Positions 9,244 through 16,815 of a stretch of 64,000 nucleotides of DNA are shown one piece after another. How positions within the stretch are numbered: position 1 is the first letter of the stretch; each line of letters starts with the position of its first letter. This stretch comes from Arthrobacter sp. APC 3897. Lineage in GTDB: Bacteria > Actinomycetota > Actinomycetes > Actinomycetales > Micrococcaceae. The notes below the pieces were generated by a model, which was given only the letters and a program-made list of their open reading frames with translations, had not been told where the DNA came from and made no database searches. The position numbers and the translations under genes were made by a program. The stretch spans positions 60,154-124,153 of the forward strand of contig NZ_JASDDG010000005.1 in assembly GCF_030407495.1 (NCBI RefSeq), in the 5' to 3' direction.

Positions 9244-10850
9244 ACACCATAAGCATGGCCCCAATGGCCGTTGTCCTGCCGTTCATCGGTGCGGCCCTGG
9301 CCTTCATCCTCATCCGCCACACCCGTGCCCAGCGCATCATCAGCGTCAGCATCCTGTCCCTCACGCTGGTCCTGGAACTCTTCCTGCTGTTCTCGGTCTG
9401 GGAGACCGGTGCCCAGGCAGTGAACCTCGGCGGGTGGCTCCCGCCGGTGGGCATCACCATGGTGGTGGATCAGTTCTCCGCCCTCATGCTGGTCATTTCC
9501 ACAGCCGTCAGCCTGGCCGTGCTCATTTATGCGGCCGGACAGGGCATGGCCGACGGCGATGAAGACGGGCCCATCTCGATCTTCCATCCGACGTACCTGA
9601 TCCTGGTGGCCGGTGTCTCCAACGCGTTCCTGGCCGGGGACCTCTTCAACCTGTACGTAGGCTTTGAGATTCTGCTGACGGCCAGCTATGTGCTGATGAC
9701 GCTGGGCGGCACCACACCGCGGATCCGCGCCGGCGTCACCTATGTGGTGGTCAGCGTGGTCTCCTCGCTGCTCTTCCTGATCACCATCGCCATGATTTAC
9801 GCTGCCACGGGAACCGTGAACATGGCGGACCTTGCGGTGAAACTCGGTGACCTGGATCCGTCAACCCAGCTGATGCTGCACCTGATGCTGCTGGTGGCGT
9901 TCGGCATCAAGGCAGCGGTATTCCCGCTGTCGTTCTGGCTGCCGGACTCCTACCCGACCGCACCGGCTCCGGTGACGGCCGTGTTCGCGGGCCTGCTGAC
10001 CAAGGTGGGCGTTTACGCGATGGTCCGCACCGAGACACTGCTGTTCCCCGGCGACCGGATCAACTCGCTGCTGATGGTGGTGGCCGGCCTGACCATGGTG
10101 GTGGGAATCCTCGGCGCCCTGGCACAGACGGATATCAAGCGAATGCTGTCCTTCACCTTGGTCAGCCACATCGGCTACATGGTCTTTGGGCTCGCCGTCG
10201 GATCCGTGATCGGCATCGGTTCCGCCGTGTTCTACGTGGTCCACCACATTACGGTCCAGACCTCGCTGTTCCTGGTGACCGGCCTGATCGAGCGCCGCGG
10301 CGGCACGGCAAATATGGACCGGCTCGGCGGGCTGGCAAAGCTCTCACCGATCTTGGCCGTGCTCTACTTCATCCCGGCCATCAACCTGGGCGGCATTCCG
10401 CCGTTTTCCGGGTTCCTGGGCAAACTGGGGCTGCTGGAAGCCGGAGCGGAGCTCGGCACCCCGCTGGCCTACGTCCTGGTGGGAGCCAGTGTCCTCACCA
10501 GCCTGCTGACCCTGCTGGTGATGGCCCGGGTGTGGAACCGGGCGTTCTGGCGCACGCCGGAAGATGCAGTGCACCCGGATCCCATCCTGCTGGCCACCGG
10601 CACGGACGGTTCGGCGCTGCGCACCTCGGGAGATGTCACGGAAAAGTCCACCGGCAAGTTCTCCGGCCGCGGCGCCGTCGACCTTTTGCCGCGCACCATG
10701 GTCTACCCCACGGTGGGGCTGGTGGCGCTGGGCGTTGCGCTGACCGTCCTGGCCGGTCCGCTGTTCTCACTCAGCGACCACGCTGCCCAGGACCTGATAG
10801 ACCGCACACCCTACATTGAAGCCGTTCTTGGAGAGGGGGCCGGACAATGA
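9240..10850 (+). CDS. mrpD: Na+/H+ antiporter subunit D (NuoN/NuoL-like)
   Basis: This 536-residue polytopic protein has about fourteen helices. The proton-pumping ND family signature SYPTAPAPVTAVFAG lies near residue 240, followed by TDIKRMLSFTLVSHIGY near residue 300. It is the second antiporter-like subunit of the Mrp complex. A hydrophilic insertion near residues 440-475 precedes the last helix. It overlaps mrpC and mrpE by four bases each. Confidence 0.95.
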   Translation: MNTISMAPMAVVLPFIGAALAFILIRHTRAQRIISVSILSLTLVLELFLLFSVWETGAQAVNLGGWLPPVGITMVVDQFSALMLVISTAVSLAVLIYAAGQGMADGDEDGPISIFHPTYLILVAGVSNAFLAGDLFNLYVGFEILLTASYVLMTLGGTTPRIRAGVTYVVVSVVSSLLFLITIAMIYAATGTVNMADLAVKLGDLDPSTQLMLHLMLLVAFGIKAAVFPLSFWLPDSYPTAPAPVTAVFAGLLTKVGVYAMVRTETLLFPGDRINSLLMVVAGLTMVVGILGALAQTDIKRMLSFTLVSHIGYMVFGLAVGSVIGIGSAVFYVVHHITVQTSLFLVTGLIERRGGTANMDRLGGLAKLSPILAVLYFIPAINLGGIPPFSGFLGKLGLLEAGAELGTPLAYVLVGASVLTSLLTLLVMARVWNRAFWRTPEDAVHPDPILLATGTDGSALRTSGDVTEKSTGKFSGRGAVDLLPRTMVYPTVGLVALGVALTVLAGPLFSLSDHAAQDLIDRTPYIEAVLGEGAGQ

Positions 10851-11476
10851 CCCGCAGGGCCCAAATGCGGAACCGTCCGCGCGTTCCGCTGCTGAAGGAA
10901 ATTCCGCTGCTGATTTGGCTGGTGTTCCTGTGGGGAGCCCTCTGGCAGGACTTCAGCGCCGGCAACCTGATCTTTGGGGCGGTGCTTGCGTTTATCGTGG
11001 CCAATATCTTCTATCTGCCTCCCGTGGAACTGAGCGGACGCTTCAACCCGCTCTATGCCGCCGGTTTCCTGGTCCGGTTCTTCTACAAACTGGTGCACGC
11101 CAGTTTTGAAGTGCTGTGGCTTTCCGTGTCCAAGGGCCCGAACATCAAGAACGCCGTGGTGGGTGTGAAACTGCGCAGCCGCTCCGACCTGCTGGTCACC
11201 GCAACCGGGCACGCGCTCTCGCTGATTCCGGGTTCGCTCGTGGTGGAGGTGGACCGGTCCACCTCCACTCTGTACCTGCACTGCCTGAACGTTTCCACTC
11301 CGGAAGCGGCAGACAAGGTCCGCAAGGACGTGCGGGACACCGAGTCGTGGCTGATCCGCAGCATTGGAACCCGTGAGGACCTGGACGTGCTGAAGGCGGA
11401 GCAGGCGCTGGCCGGACCGCCGAGCGGCCGCCAGGCAGACGGCGCGGCCACAACCAGCAAGGAAGTGAACCCATGA
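10847..11476 (+). CDS. mrpE: Na+/H+ antiporter subunit E
   Basis: This 209-residue protein has two membrane helices at about residues 20-55 after a basic N-terminus, then a soluble part with the MnhE motif ATGHALSLIPGSLVVEVD and the downstream segment STLYLHCLNV. This is the standard architecture of Mrp subunit E. The last 30 residues are polar and variable. It overlaps mrpD and mrpF by four bases, placing it in the same polycistronic message. Confidence 0.95.
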   Translation: MTRRAQMRNRPRVPLLKEIPLLIWLVFLWGALWQDFSAGNLIFGAVLAFIVANIFYLPPVELSGRFNPLYAAGFLVRFFYKLVHASFEVLWLSVSKGPNIKNAVVGVKLRSRSDLLVTATGHALSLIPGSLVVEVDRSTSTLYLHCLNVSTPEAADKVRKDVRDTESWLIRSIGTREDLDVLKAEQALAGPPSGRQADGAATTSKEVNP

Positions 11477-11733
11477 TGAGCATCTTTGTGGTCCTGGTAG
11501 CCGTCATGCTCTCCGTCGCGGCGGCCGGTGCCATCTTCCGGATAGCGCGCGGTCCTTCCATCCTGGACCGTGTGCTGGCGGCTGACGTCCTGCTGACCAT
11601 CGTGGGAGCTGCACTGGCCACGGACATGATCGTGAACCGCAATTTGGACTATCTGGCGCTGCTGGTCTCGATTTCACTGATCGGGTTCATTGGTTCCGTG
11701 ACCGTTGCCCGCTTTGTTACGGACCGGAGGTAG
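11473..11733 (+). CDS. mrpF: Na+/H+ antiporter subunit F
   Basis: This 86-residue protein has three helices, with the conserved RIARGPSILDRVLAADVLL segment between the first and second, as in MnhF. It is a small core subunit of the Mrp antiporter. Two in-frame ATGs adjoin at the start (11473 and 11476); the first overlaps the mrpE stop by four bases. Confidence 0.95.
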   Translation: MMSIFVVLVAVMLSVAAAGAIFRIARGPSILDRVLAADVLLTIVGAALATDMIVNRNLDYLALLVSISLIGFIGSVTVARFVTDRR

Positions 11734-11736
11734 CCC

Positions 11737-12252
11737 GTGAGCGCAGAACTGAATGATCTGATTGTTGGAATCCTGATGCTCGGCGGGGCGCTGATGTCCC
11801 TGGCCGCCGCCATCGGCCTGACCCGCTTCCCGGACCTGATGAGCCGCATGCACGCCGCGTCCAAGCCGCAGGTGCTGGGACTGCTGCTGTTCCTGTTGGC
11901 GATCGCGGTCCAGTTTGAAAGCTGGTCCCTGCTGCCGGTGCTCGTCGTGTGCTGGCTGTTCATGATCCTCACCGCGCCGGTGTCCGCCCACATGGTGGGG
12001 CGGGCCGGGTACCGGACCAAGCACCTGCGGCCGGAACTGCTCACCATTGACGAGCTTGATGACGTGGTGGGCCGCGCCCAGGAACTGCTGCTTCAGTCCA
12101 GGGCCGACGGCACCGGGGACGCCGACGAAGATGAAGACCCGCAGGTGGATGACGATCCCGGAGCCCACAGCCAGGCCGGATCCCTGGACGACGACTCTTC
12201 GGCGCAGACAGCACAGGGCGCCCGCCGCCCGGGACACAGTCCCGAGGGCTGA
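11737..12252 (+). CDS. mrpG: Na+/H+ antiporter subunit G
   Basis: This 171-residue protein starts at a GTG three bases after the mrpF stop, with GGAGG just upstream overlapping the mrpF end. Three helices occupy the first 95 residues. The family motif FPDLMSRMHAASKPQVLG lies near residue 30. The last 60 residues form an Asp/Glu-rich tail. It is the last gene of the operon. Confidence 0.94.
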   Translation: MSAELNDLIVGILMLGGALMSLAAAIGLTRFPDLMSRMHAASKPQVLGLLLFLLAIAVQFESWSLLPVLVVCWLFMILTAPVSAHMVGRAGYRTKHLRPELLTIDELDDVVGRAQELLLQSRADGTGDADEDEDPQVDDDPGAHSQAGSLDDDSSAQTAQGARRPGHSPEG

Positions 12253-12279
12253 GCGCCCTGTGGTGAAACCCGGTGCTGC

Positions 12280-12543
12280 TTAGACGACCTCGGGGGTCTT
12301 CTGGTAGCGCTGGATGGCGCGCTGCGTGCCGCGGTTGGTCAGCACCCGGATGGCCTGGCTGACAGCGCCGGAGACGACGGCGAAGGTCACCGCGGTGCGG
12401 AGGCTGACATCCAGAACTCCGTCCTTGTCCCGGGGCGGTTCGTTGCCGGTGATCCGGGTCCAGAGGAAGTCCAGCAGTTTGGCGGAGAGAATTCCTGCGC
12501 CGAGGCTCGCACCGGTACCGAGCAGTTTAAGGATCAGGTTCAT
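12280..12543 (-). CDS. DUF4235 family small membrane protein
   Basis: This 87-residue protein starts at the ATG at 12543, preceded by AGGAGC. It has two hydrophobic stretches: an N-terminal one with GTGASLGAGILSAKLLDFLW and a second with VTFAVVSGAVSQAIRVL. A basic C-terminus follows. This layout matches the DUF4235 family common in actinobacteria, whose function is unknown. It is convergent with mrpG and divergent from the TPP riboswitch operon. Confidence 0.8.
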   Translation of the reverse strand: MNLILKLLGTGASLGAGILSAKLLDFLWTRITGNEPPRDKDGVLDVSLRTAVTFAVVSGAVSQAIRVLTNRGTQRAIQRYQKTPEVV

Positions 12544-12640
12544 GGATGCTCCTAGTTTTTGTGGCCTTTTTCCTAACCCTACCCGCCGGGCCGCCCAAAA
12601 TGTTTTGTCCGTGTGTAGAGTGGGACCCGCAAGACATACG

Positions 12641-12760
12641 ACAGGGGAGCGCCCTTGCCGCCCATGCCCCGGCATGCGGAGGAAAGACCACGGCGCTGAG
12701 AGTGCGGACCACCGCAGACCCTCGAACCTGATCCGGTTAGTACCGGCGCTAGGGAGTCGA
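12641..12760 (+). promoter_or_regulatory. TPP (THI element) riboswitch upstream of ykoEDC
   Basis: The leader contains the conserved blocks of the thiamine pyrophosphate aptamer in order: GGGGAGC (12644-12650), GCTGAGAGTGCGG (12694-12706), GACCCTCGAACCTGATC (12717-12733) and CGGTTAGTACCGGCG followed by TAGGGA. These are the pyrimidine- and pyrophosphate-sensing regions of the THI box. It precedes genes for a thiamine or hydroxymethylpyrimidine transporter, so ligand binding should repress uptake. Confidence 0.95.
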
Positions 12761-12804
12761 GATCTCAAGGGATCCCACGGCAGTCCGCCGTGAAAAGTCC
12801 CTCC

Positions 12805-12829
12805 CCTCCTGTACCTCAGGAGGTTTTTT
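12805..12829 (+). terminator. Riboswitch expression platform: terminator overlapping the ykoE ribosome binding site
   Basis: CCTCCTG (12805-12811) pairs with CAGGAGG (12817-12823) around a five-base loop and is followed at once by six T residues (12824-12829). The descending arm is itself the Shine-Dalgarno (AGGAGG) of ykoE, seven bases before the ATG at 12831. The hairpin could stop transcription and hide the ribosome site at the same time. Confidence 0.8.
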
Positions 12830-12830
12830 C

Positions 12831-13460
12831 ATGCAGCAGAACAGTTCCCCGACGCAGCGCAGCGGCCGGCAGGATTCACCATGGCGGCGCCCGTGGCGGG
12901 TGGTAGACATTGTGGTGGCATCCGTGCTCGCAGTGGCCGTAGGTGTCATATTTTGGGTCTGGTCGCTGGCCTACAGCGGTGTGGAGGTTGTGTTCCTCGC
13001 CTTTCCGCCGCTCAGCGGCCTTTACACCGGCGGCTGGCTCATCGCAGGCGTCCTGGGTGCCCTGATCATCCGCAAACCGGGAGCCGCCATCTACTGCGAG
13101 GTACTCGCCTCGGGTGTCTCCGGTGTGCTGGGCACGCAGTTTGGCCTCTCGGTGCTGCTCTCCGGATTCATCCAGGGGCTGGGAGCCGAGCTGGTCTTCC
13201 TGGCTTTCCTCTATGTCCGGTACACCCTGTCCGTTGCAGTGCTGGCCGGGCTGGTGTCCGGAGTGTTTCTGGGGGTTAGCGAAAACATTCTCTACCGGCC
13301 CGAATGGGCCCTGCAGTGGCAGGCGCTGTACACCGTCTTTGCCGCTGTTTCCGGTGCCGTCCTGGCCGGGGTGCTGTCCTGGCTGGCCGCCCGGGCGCTG
13401 GCCCGGACCGGAGTGCTGGCGTCATTCGCCTCGGGACGGGCAGCGGATGCGCGTTCCTGA
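12831..13460 (+). CDS. ykoE: ECF transporter substrate-binding (S) component YkoE
   Basis: This 209-residue membrane protein has about six helices and begins, after a polar 25-residue leader, with the YkoE family segment VVDIVVASVLAVAVGVIFW. It is the substrate-binding component of a group I ECF transporter for thiamine or its hydroxymethylpyrimidine precursor. The TPP riboswitch directly upstream supports this specificity. The ATG follows AGGAGG by seven bases. The YkoF partner found in Bacillus is absent here. Confidence 0.9.
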   Translation: MQQNSSPTQRSGRQDSPWRRPWRVVDIVVASVLAVAVGVIFWVWSLAYSGVEVVFLAFPPLSGLYTGGWLIAGVLGALIIRKPGAAIYCEVLASGVSGVLGTQFGLSVLLSGFIQGLGAELVFLAFLYVRYTLSVAVLAGLVSGVFLGVSENILYRPEWALQWQALYTVFAAVSGAVLAGVLSWLAARALARTGVLASFASGRAADARS

Positions 13461-15018
13461 CGGTTCAACCACATCGTCCCCGGTGTCGTCCCCGGTGTCG
13501 TCCCCCGTGTCATCCCCCGTGGCCGTGCGGGCACGGGATTACTCCTGGCGGCATGCCGGCCGCAGCACGCCCGCCATCTCTTCACTGACACTGGACATTG
13601 AAGCGGGGGAGAAGGTCCTGCTCCTGGGTGCCTCAGGGGCAGGCAAGTCCACGCTGCTGCACGCCCTTGCAGGTGTCCTGGGCGAAGGCACGGGGCCCGA
13701 CGCAGCAGGGGAGGAACACGGCAGTCTCACCCTGGACGGCGCCAGTGCGCTGGAGGCCCGCGGCCGGGCCGGCCTGGTACTTCAGGATCCCGACTCGCAG
13801 CTGGTGCTCTCCCGGGTGGGGGACGAGGTTGCCTTCGGTGCGGAGAACCTGCGGGTACCCCCGCAGGAGATTTGGGAGCGGGTGCGCTCCAGCCTTGACG
13901 ATGTTGGGCTGCGGGTGCCGCTGCACCATTCCACATCCGCCCTGTCCGGGGGGCAGAAACAGCGTCTGGCCCTGGCCGGTGTGCTGGCCATGCAGCCGGG
14001 GCTGCTGCTCTTGGATGAACCCACCGCCAACCTGGACCCCGAAGGCGTACGGGAAGTCCGCGCCGCCGTCGAACGTGTTTTGGCACGTACCGGGGCCACG
14101 CTGATCGTGGTGGAACACCGCGTTGCCGTGTGGGCGGACGTGGTGGACCGGGTGGTGGTCCTCGCGGCCGACGGCGGCATCCTGGCTGACGGAGCACCCT
14201 CGCAGGTCCTGGCGGACCCGGGAAACCGTGCCCGGCTCGCCGCTGCCGGCGTCTGGCTCCCGGGGGCCAGGCCTGCGGTCCCGGACCCTCCGGCCCAGGA
14301 TGCCGGCGCGGATCTGCTGACGGCCGGCGGGCTTGCTGCCGGACGCGGGAAAAGGAAACCGGCAGCCGTCAGCGGGGTGGACCTGACGCTGCGGGCCGGA
14401 ACCTCACTCGGCATCACCGGCCCTAACGGCGCCGGGAAAACGACCCTTGCACTGACCCTGGGCGGACTGCTTCCACCCGTGGCCGGTGCCCTGCGTGCCA
14501 CACCGGAGCTCGCCGGGACTGCCGGAACTGATCCGCGCCGGTGGAAGTCCACTGACCTGGTGACCCGGATCGGCACGGTGTTCCAAGAGCCGGAACACCA
14601 GTTCCTGACCGGCACCGTCCGCGGGGAACTGGCCTTTGGGCCACGCCGCGCAGGGCGGCTGGGCGAGGCGGAGATTACCGGCCTGGTGGACCGGCTCGCG
14701 GACCGGCTGGGGCTCACCGCCCTGCTGGATGCCAATCCGTTTACCCTTTCGGGGGGAGAGAAGCGGCGGCTCTCGGTGGCCACGATGATCGCCACGGAAC
14801 CGGACATCCTGCTGCTGGATGAACCTACCTTCGGCCAGGACGCCAACACGTGGGCCGAGCTGGTGATTCTGCTCCGCAGTCTGCTGGCCGAAGGCCGCTG
14901 CGTGGTAGCGGTGACCCACGACGCGCAGTTCCTGCAGGCGCTGGGAGGTGACGTCCTTCATGTGGAGGACGGCGCGGCCACGCTGGGCAGCACCGTGCGG
15001 AACGCGGTGTGGAAGTGA
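13447..15018 (+). CDS. ykoD: ECF transporter duplicated ATPase YkoD
   Basis: This 523-residue protein contains two ABC ATPase domains in tandem. The first has GASGAGKST (near residue 60), LSGGQKQR and LLLLDEPTANLD. The second has GPNGAGKTT (near 325), LSGGEKRR and ILLLDEPTFGQD. It energises the YkoE-YkoC transporter. The ATG at 13447 overlaps ykoE by 14 bases; an in-frame GTG at 13525, just after an SSPV repeat stretch, is an alternative start close to the first conserved residues. Confidence 0.9.
   Translation: MRVPDGSTTSSPVSSPVSSPVSSPVAVRARDYSWRHAGRSTPAISSLTLDIEAGEKVLLLGASGAGKSTLLHALAGVLGEGTGPDAAGEEHGSLTLDGASALEARGRAGLVLQDPDSQLVLSRVGDEVAFGAENLRVPPQEIWERVRSSLDDVGLRVPLHHSTSALSGGQKQRLALAGVLAMQPGLLLLDEPTANLDPEGVREVRAAVERVLARTGATLIVVEHRVAVWADVVDRVVVLAADGGILADGAPSQVLADPGNRARLAAAGVWLPGARPAVPDPPAQDAGADLLTAGGLAAGRGKRKPAAVSGVDLTLRAGTSLGITGPNGAGKTTLALTLGGLLPPVAGALRATPELAGTAGTDPRRWKSTDLVTRIGTVFQEPEHQFLTGTVRGELAFGPRRAGRLGEAEITGLVDRLADRLGLTALLDANPFTLSGGEKRRLSVATMIATEPDILLLDEPTFGQDANTWAELVILLRSLLAEGRCVVAVTHDAQFLQALGGDVLHVEDGAATLGSTVRNAVWK
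13474..13521 (+). repeat. Four 12-bp tandem repeats in the 5' end of ykoD
   Basis: The unit TCGTCCCCGGTG occurs at 13474-13485 and 13486-13497, then as TCGTCCCCCGTG (13498-13509) and TCATCCCCCGTG (13510-13521). The repeats encode four Ser-Ser-Pro-Val units ahead of the first ATPase domain. They are in frame, so gain or loss of a unit would only change linker length. Confidence 0.9.
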
Positions 15019-15833
15019 GCAGCACGCAAGTGGGTACGGACCTGCGCAATCCGACCCGGCGTCCGGCCGGAACACTGCTGGAACGGGCAAATCCCCTGTC
15101 AAAACTGACGGCAGCCGCGGCGGTAACACTCGCGGTGCTGGTGAGCGTGGACTGGATCAGTTCAAGCATTGTCCTGGCCGGCGAGCTGCTTTTGCTGCCG
15201 CTGCTGCGGGTCCGGCCGCTGATCCTGCTCAAACGCATCTGGCCGCTGATTATTGCCGCGCTGATTGGTGCCTGGGGAACGGCACTGCTGGCGGAAAAGA
15301 CGGGGACTGTTCTCCTGGACGCCGGCCCGGTGCTGTTCACGTCGGATTCGGTGGCCGCCGGCATCGCGATCGGGCTGCGCGGTCTGGCGATAGCCCTGCC
15401 GGGGATCTACCTGCTGGCCTCAACGGATCCCACGGATTTGGCGGACGCCCTCGCCCAGAAGCTGAGGCTTCCGCACCGGTTTGTGCTCGGTGCGCTGGCC
15501 GCCATGCGTCTGGTGGGGCTGCTGATTTCCGAGTGGCAAAGCCTCGGCATGGCCCGGCATGCCCGGGGGGTGGGTGCGGATTCCGGTCCGCTGACCCGTG
15601 TCCGTTCCTTTATGGGTCAGGCGGTTGCCCTGCTGGTGCAGGCGGTGCGCCGGGCTACCCGGCTGGCCGCAGCCATGGAAGCCCGCGGCTTTGGCAGCGG
15701 GAACCGGACCTGGGCCCGTACCTCGGTGTTTACGGTGCTGGACGTCTGGGTTGCCCTCTACGGGGTGCTGCTGGCGGGTGCGGCGCTGACCGCCGCCGTG
15801 GCCGCGGGAGCATTCAACTTCATCCTGAGCTGA
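15015..15833 (+). CDS. ykoC: ECF transporter transmembrane (T) component YkoC
   Basis: This is the energy-coupling membrane subunit of the ECF transporter. The protein has about 272 residues with five or six helices and the T-component features NPLSKLTAAAAVT near residue 30 and the C-terminal coupling-helix motif AMEARGFGSG near residue 220. The GTG at 15015 overlaps the ykoD TGA as GTGA; a GTG two codons earlier (15009) is equally possible. It completes the ykoE-ykoD-ykoC operon. Confidence 0.9.
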   Translation: MSSTQVGTDLRNPTRRPAGTLLERANPLSKLTAAAAVTLAVLVSVDWISSSIVLAGELLLLPLLRVRPLILLKRIWPLIIAALIGAWGTALLAEKTGTVLLDAGPVLFTSDSVAAGIAIGLRGLAIALPGIYLLASTDPTDLADALAQKLRLPHRFVLGALAAMRLVGLLISEWQSLGMARHARGVGADSGPLTRVRSFMGQAVALLVQAVRRATRLAAAMEARGFGSGNRTWARTSVFTVLDVWVALYGVLLAGAALTAAVAAGAFNFILS

Positions 15834-15869
15834 GGCCCCGGCGGGGTTGGGCTGAGTCGGGCGTCCCGG

Positions 15870-16745
15870 TTACAGTGCGCCGCGCAGCAGGGCGGTCAGC
15901 TCCTCCGTCAGTTCGGGGGAGGACGCGATGGCGGTGCCGTCGATGGAGGTCACGGGGGCGAGGAGCCGGATGCTGGATACCAGCCACACGGCGTCGGCTT
16001 CCATCAGATGGGCGGGCTCCAGGGGGCCGTAACCCCGGGCCCACCCTGCGGCTTCGGCCGCGTCGAAGAGCGCGCGCTGGGTGGTGCCGGGAAGGATGCC
16101 GCTCTCCAGTTCGGGCGTCAGCAGCGTTTTGACGCCGTCTTCCTCCACCGCCAAGATGACGCTGGATGTCGGACCCTCCAGGACCTTTCCATCGGAGGAG
16201 GTGAAGATGACGTCATCTGCGCCCTGGGCTTTCGCGTAGCGCAGCGCTGCCATGTTGACGGCGTAGGACAGGGTCTTGGCACCCAGCAGCAGCCAGGGCG
16301 CCCGGTCAGCCACGGTGCTGTCATAACCCCGGTCCAGCAGCAGGACGGCCAGGCCTTCGGCGCTGCGCTCCCTGACATCGGCGGCCACTGGGGAAGCTGC
16401 AACCCACGCAGTGGGGGAGCCTGCTCCTTCGACCCCGCGGCTCAGCAGCAGTTTTACCACCGCTTCCGCAGGCCCGGCCTGGATCATCAGCTCGGAAAGG
16501 GCCGTGGAAACGGCTCGTTCCCAGCTCTCCCGCTCCGGAAAAACGAGGTCAAGGGCCTGGGCCGACGCCGCCATCCGGTCCAGATGAGCACCCATTTTGC
16601 GGGGAGCGCCGTCAACGGCAAGCATCGATTCAAACACGCCGTCTCCCCGTGTGGCACCCAGATCAGTGGCCATCAACTGCGGAACGGCCGCATCCGCGAG
16701 ACGGCCTTCGGGAAATTTCGGATCCAGGAACACCAGAACAGTCAT
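15870..16745 (-). CDS. pabC: Aminodeoxychorismate lyase (class IV PLP aminotransferase fold)
   Basis: The protein releases pyruvate from aminodeoxychorismate to give p-aminobenzoate for folate synthesis. The 291 residues show the fold-type IV pattern: GDGVFESM near residue 33, the lysine in LLLGAKTLSYAVNMAA near 155, the glutamate in VLEGPTSSV near 190, and GILPGTTQRAL near 215. Branched-chain or D-amino-acid aminotransferases share this fold, but the nearby pabB on the same strand favours PabC. A TAGGCT hexamer ends six bases before the ATG, suggesting a leaderless message. Confidence 0.85.
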   Translation of the reverse strand: MTVLVFLDPKFPEGRLADAAVPQLMATDLGATRGDGVFESMLAVDGAPRKMGAHLDRMAASAQALDLVFPERESWERAVSTALSELMIQAGPAEAVVKLLLSRGVEGAGSPTAWVAASPVAADVRERSAEGLAVLLLDRGYDSTVADRAPWLLLGAKTLSYAVNMAALRYAKAQGADDVIFTSSDGKVLEGPTSSVILAVEEDGVKTLLTPELESGILPGTTQRALFDAAEAAGWARGYGPLEPAHLMEADAVWLVSSIRLLAPVTSIDGTAIASSPELTEELTALLRGAL

Positions 16746-16751
16746 GACTCC

Positions 16752-16782
16752 AGCCTAGTTTGTTCGTCCGGCAGACTAGGCT
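16752..16782. promoter_or_regulatory. Divergent promoter region of pabC and cls
   Basis: TAGGCT occurs on both strands as an inverted pair: minus strand 16757-16752, six bases before the pabC ATG, and plus strand 16777-16782, upstream of the cls start. The two hexamers form an AGCCTAG...CTAGGCT inverted repeat. They read as facing -10 elements of overlapping divergent promoters; -35 elements are not clear. Confidence 0.4.
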
Positions 16783-16815
16783 ATTGAGGAACCGGACAGC
16801 TGATAGGAGCCTCGT

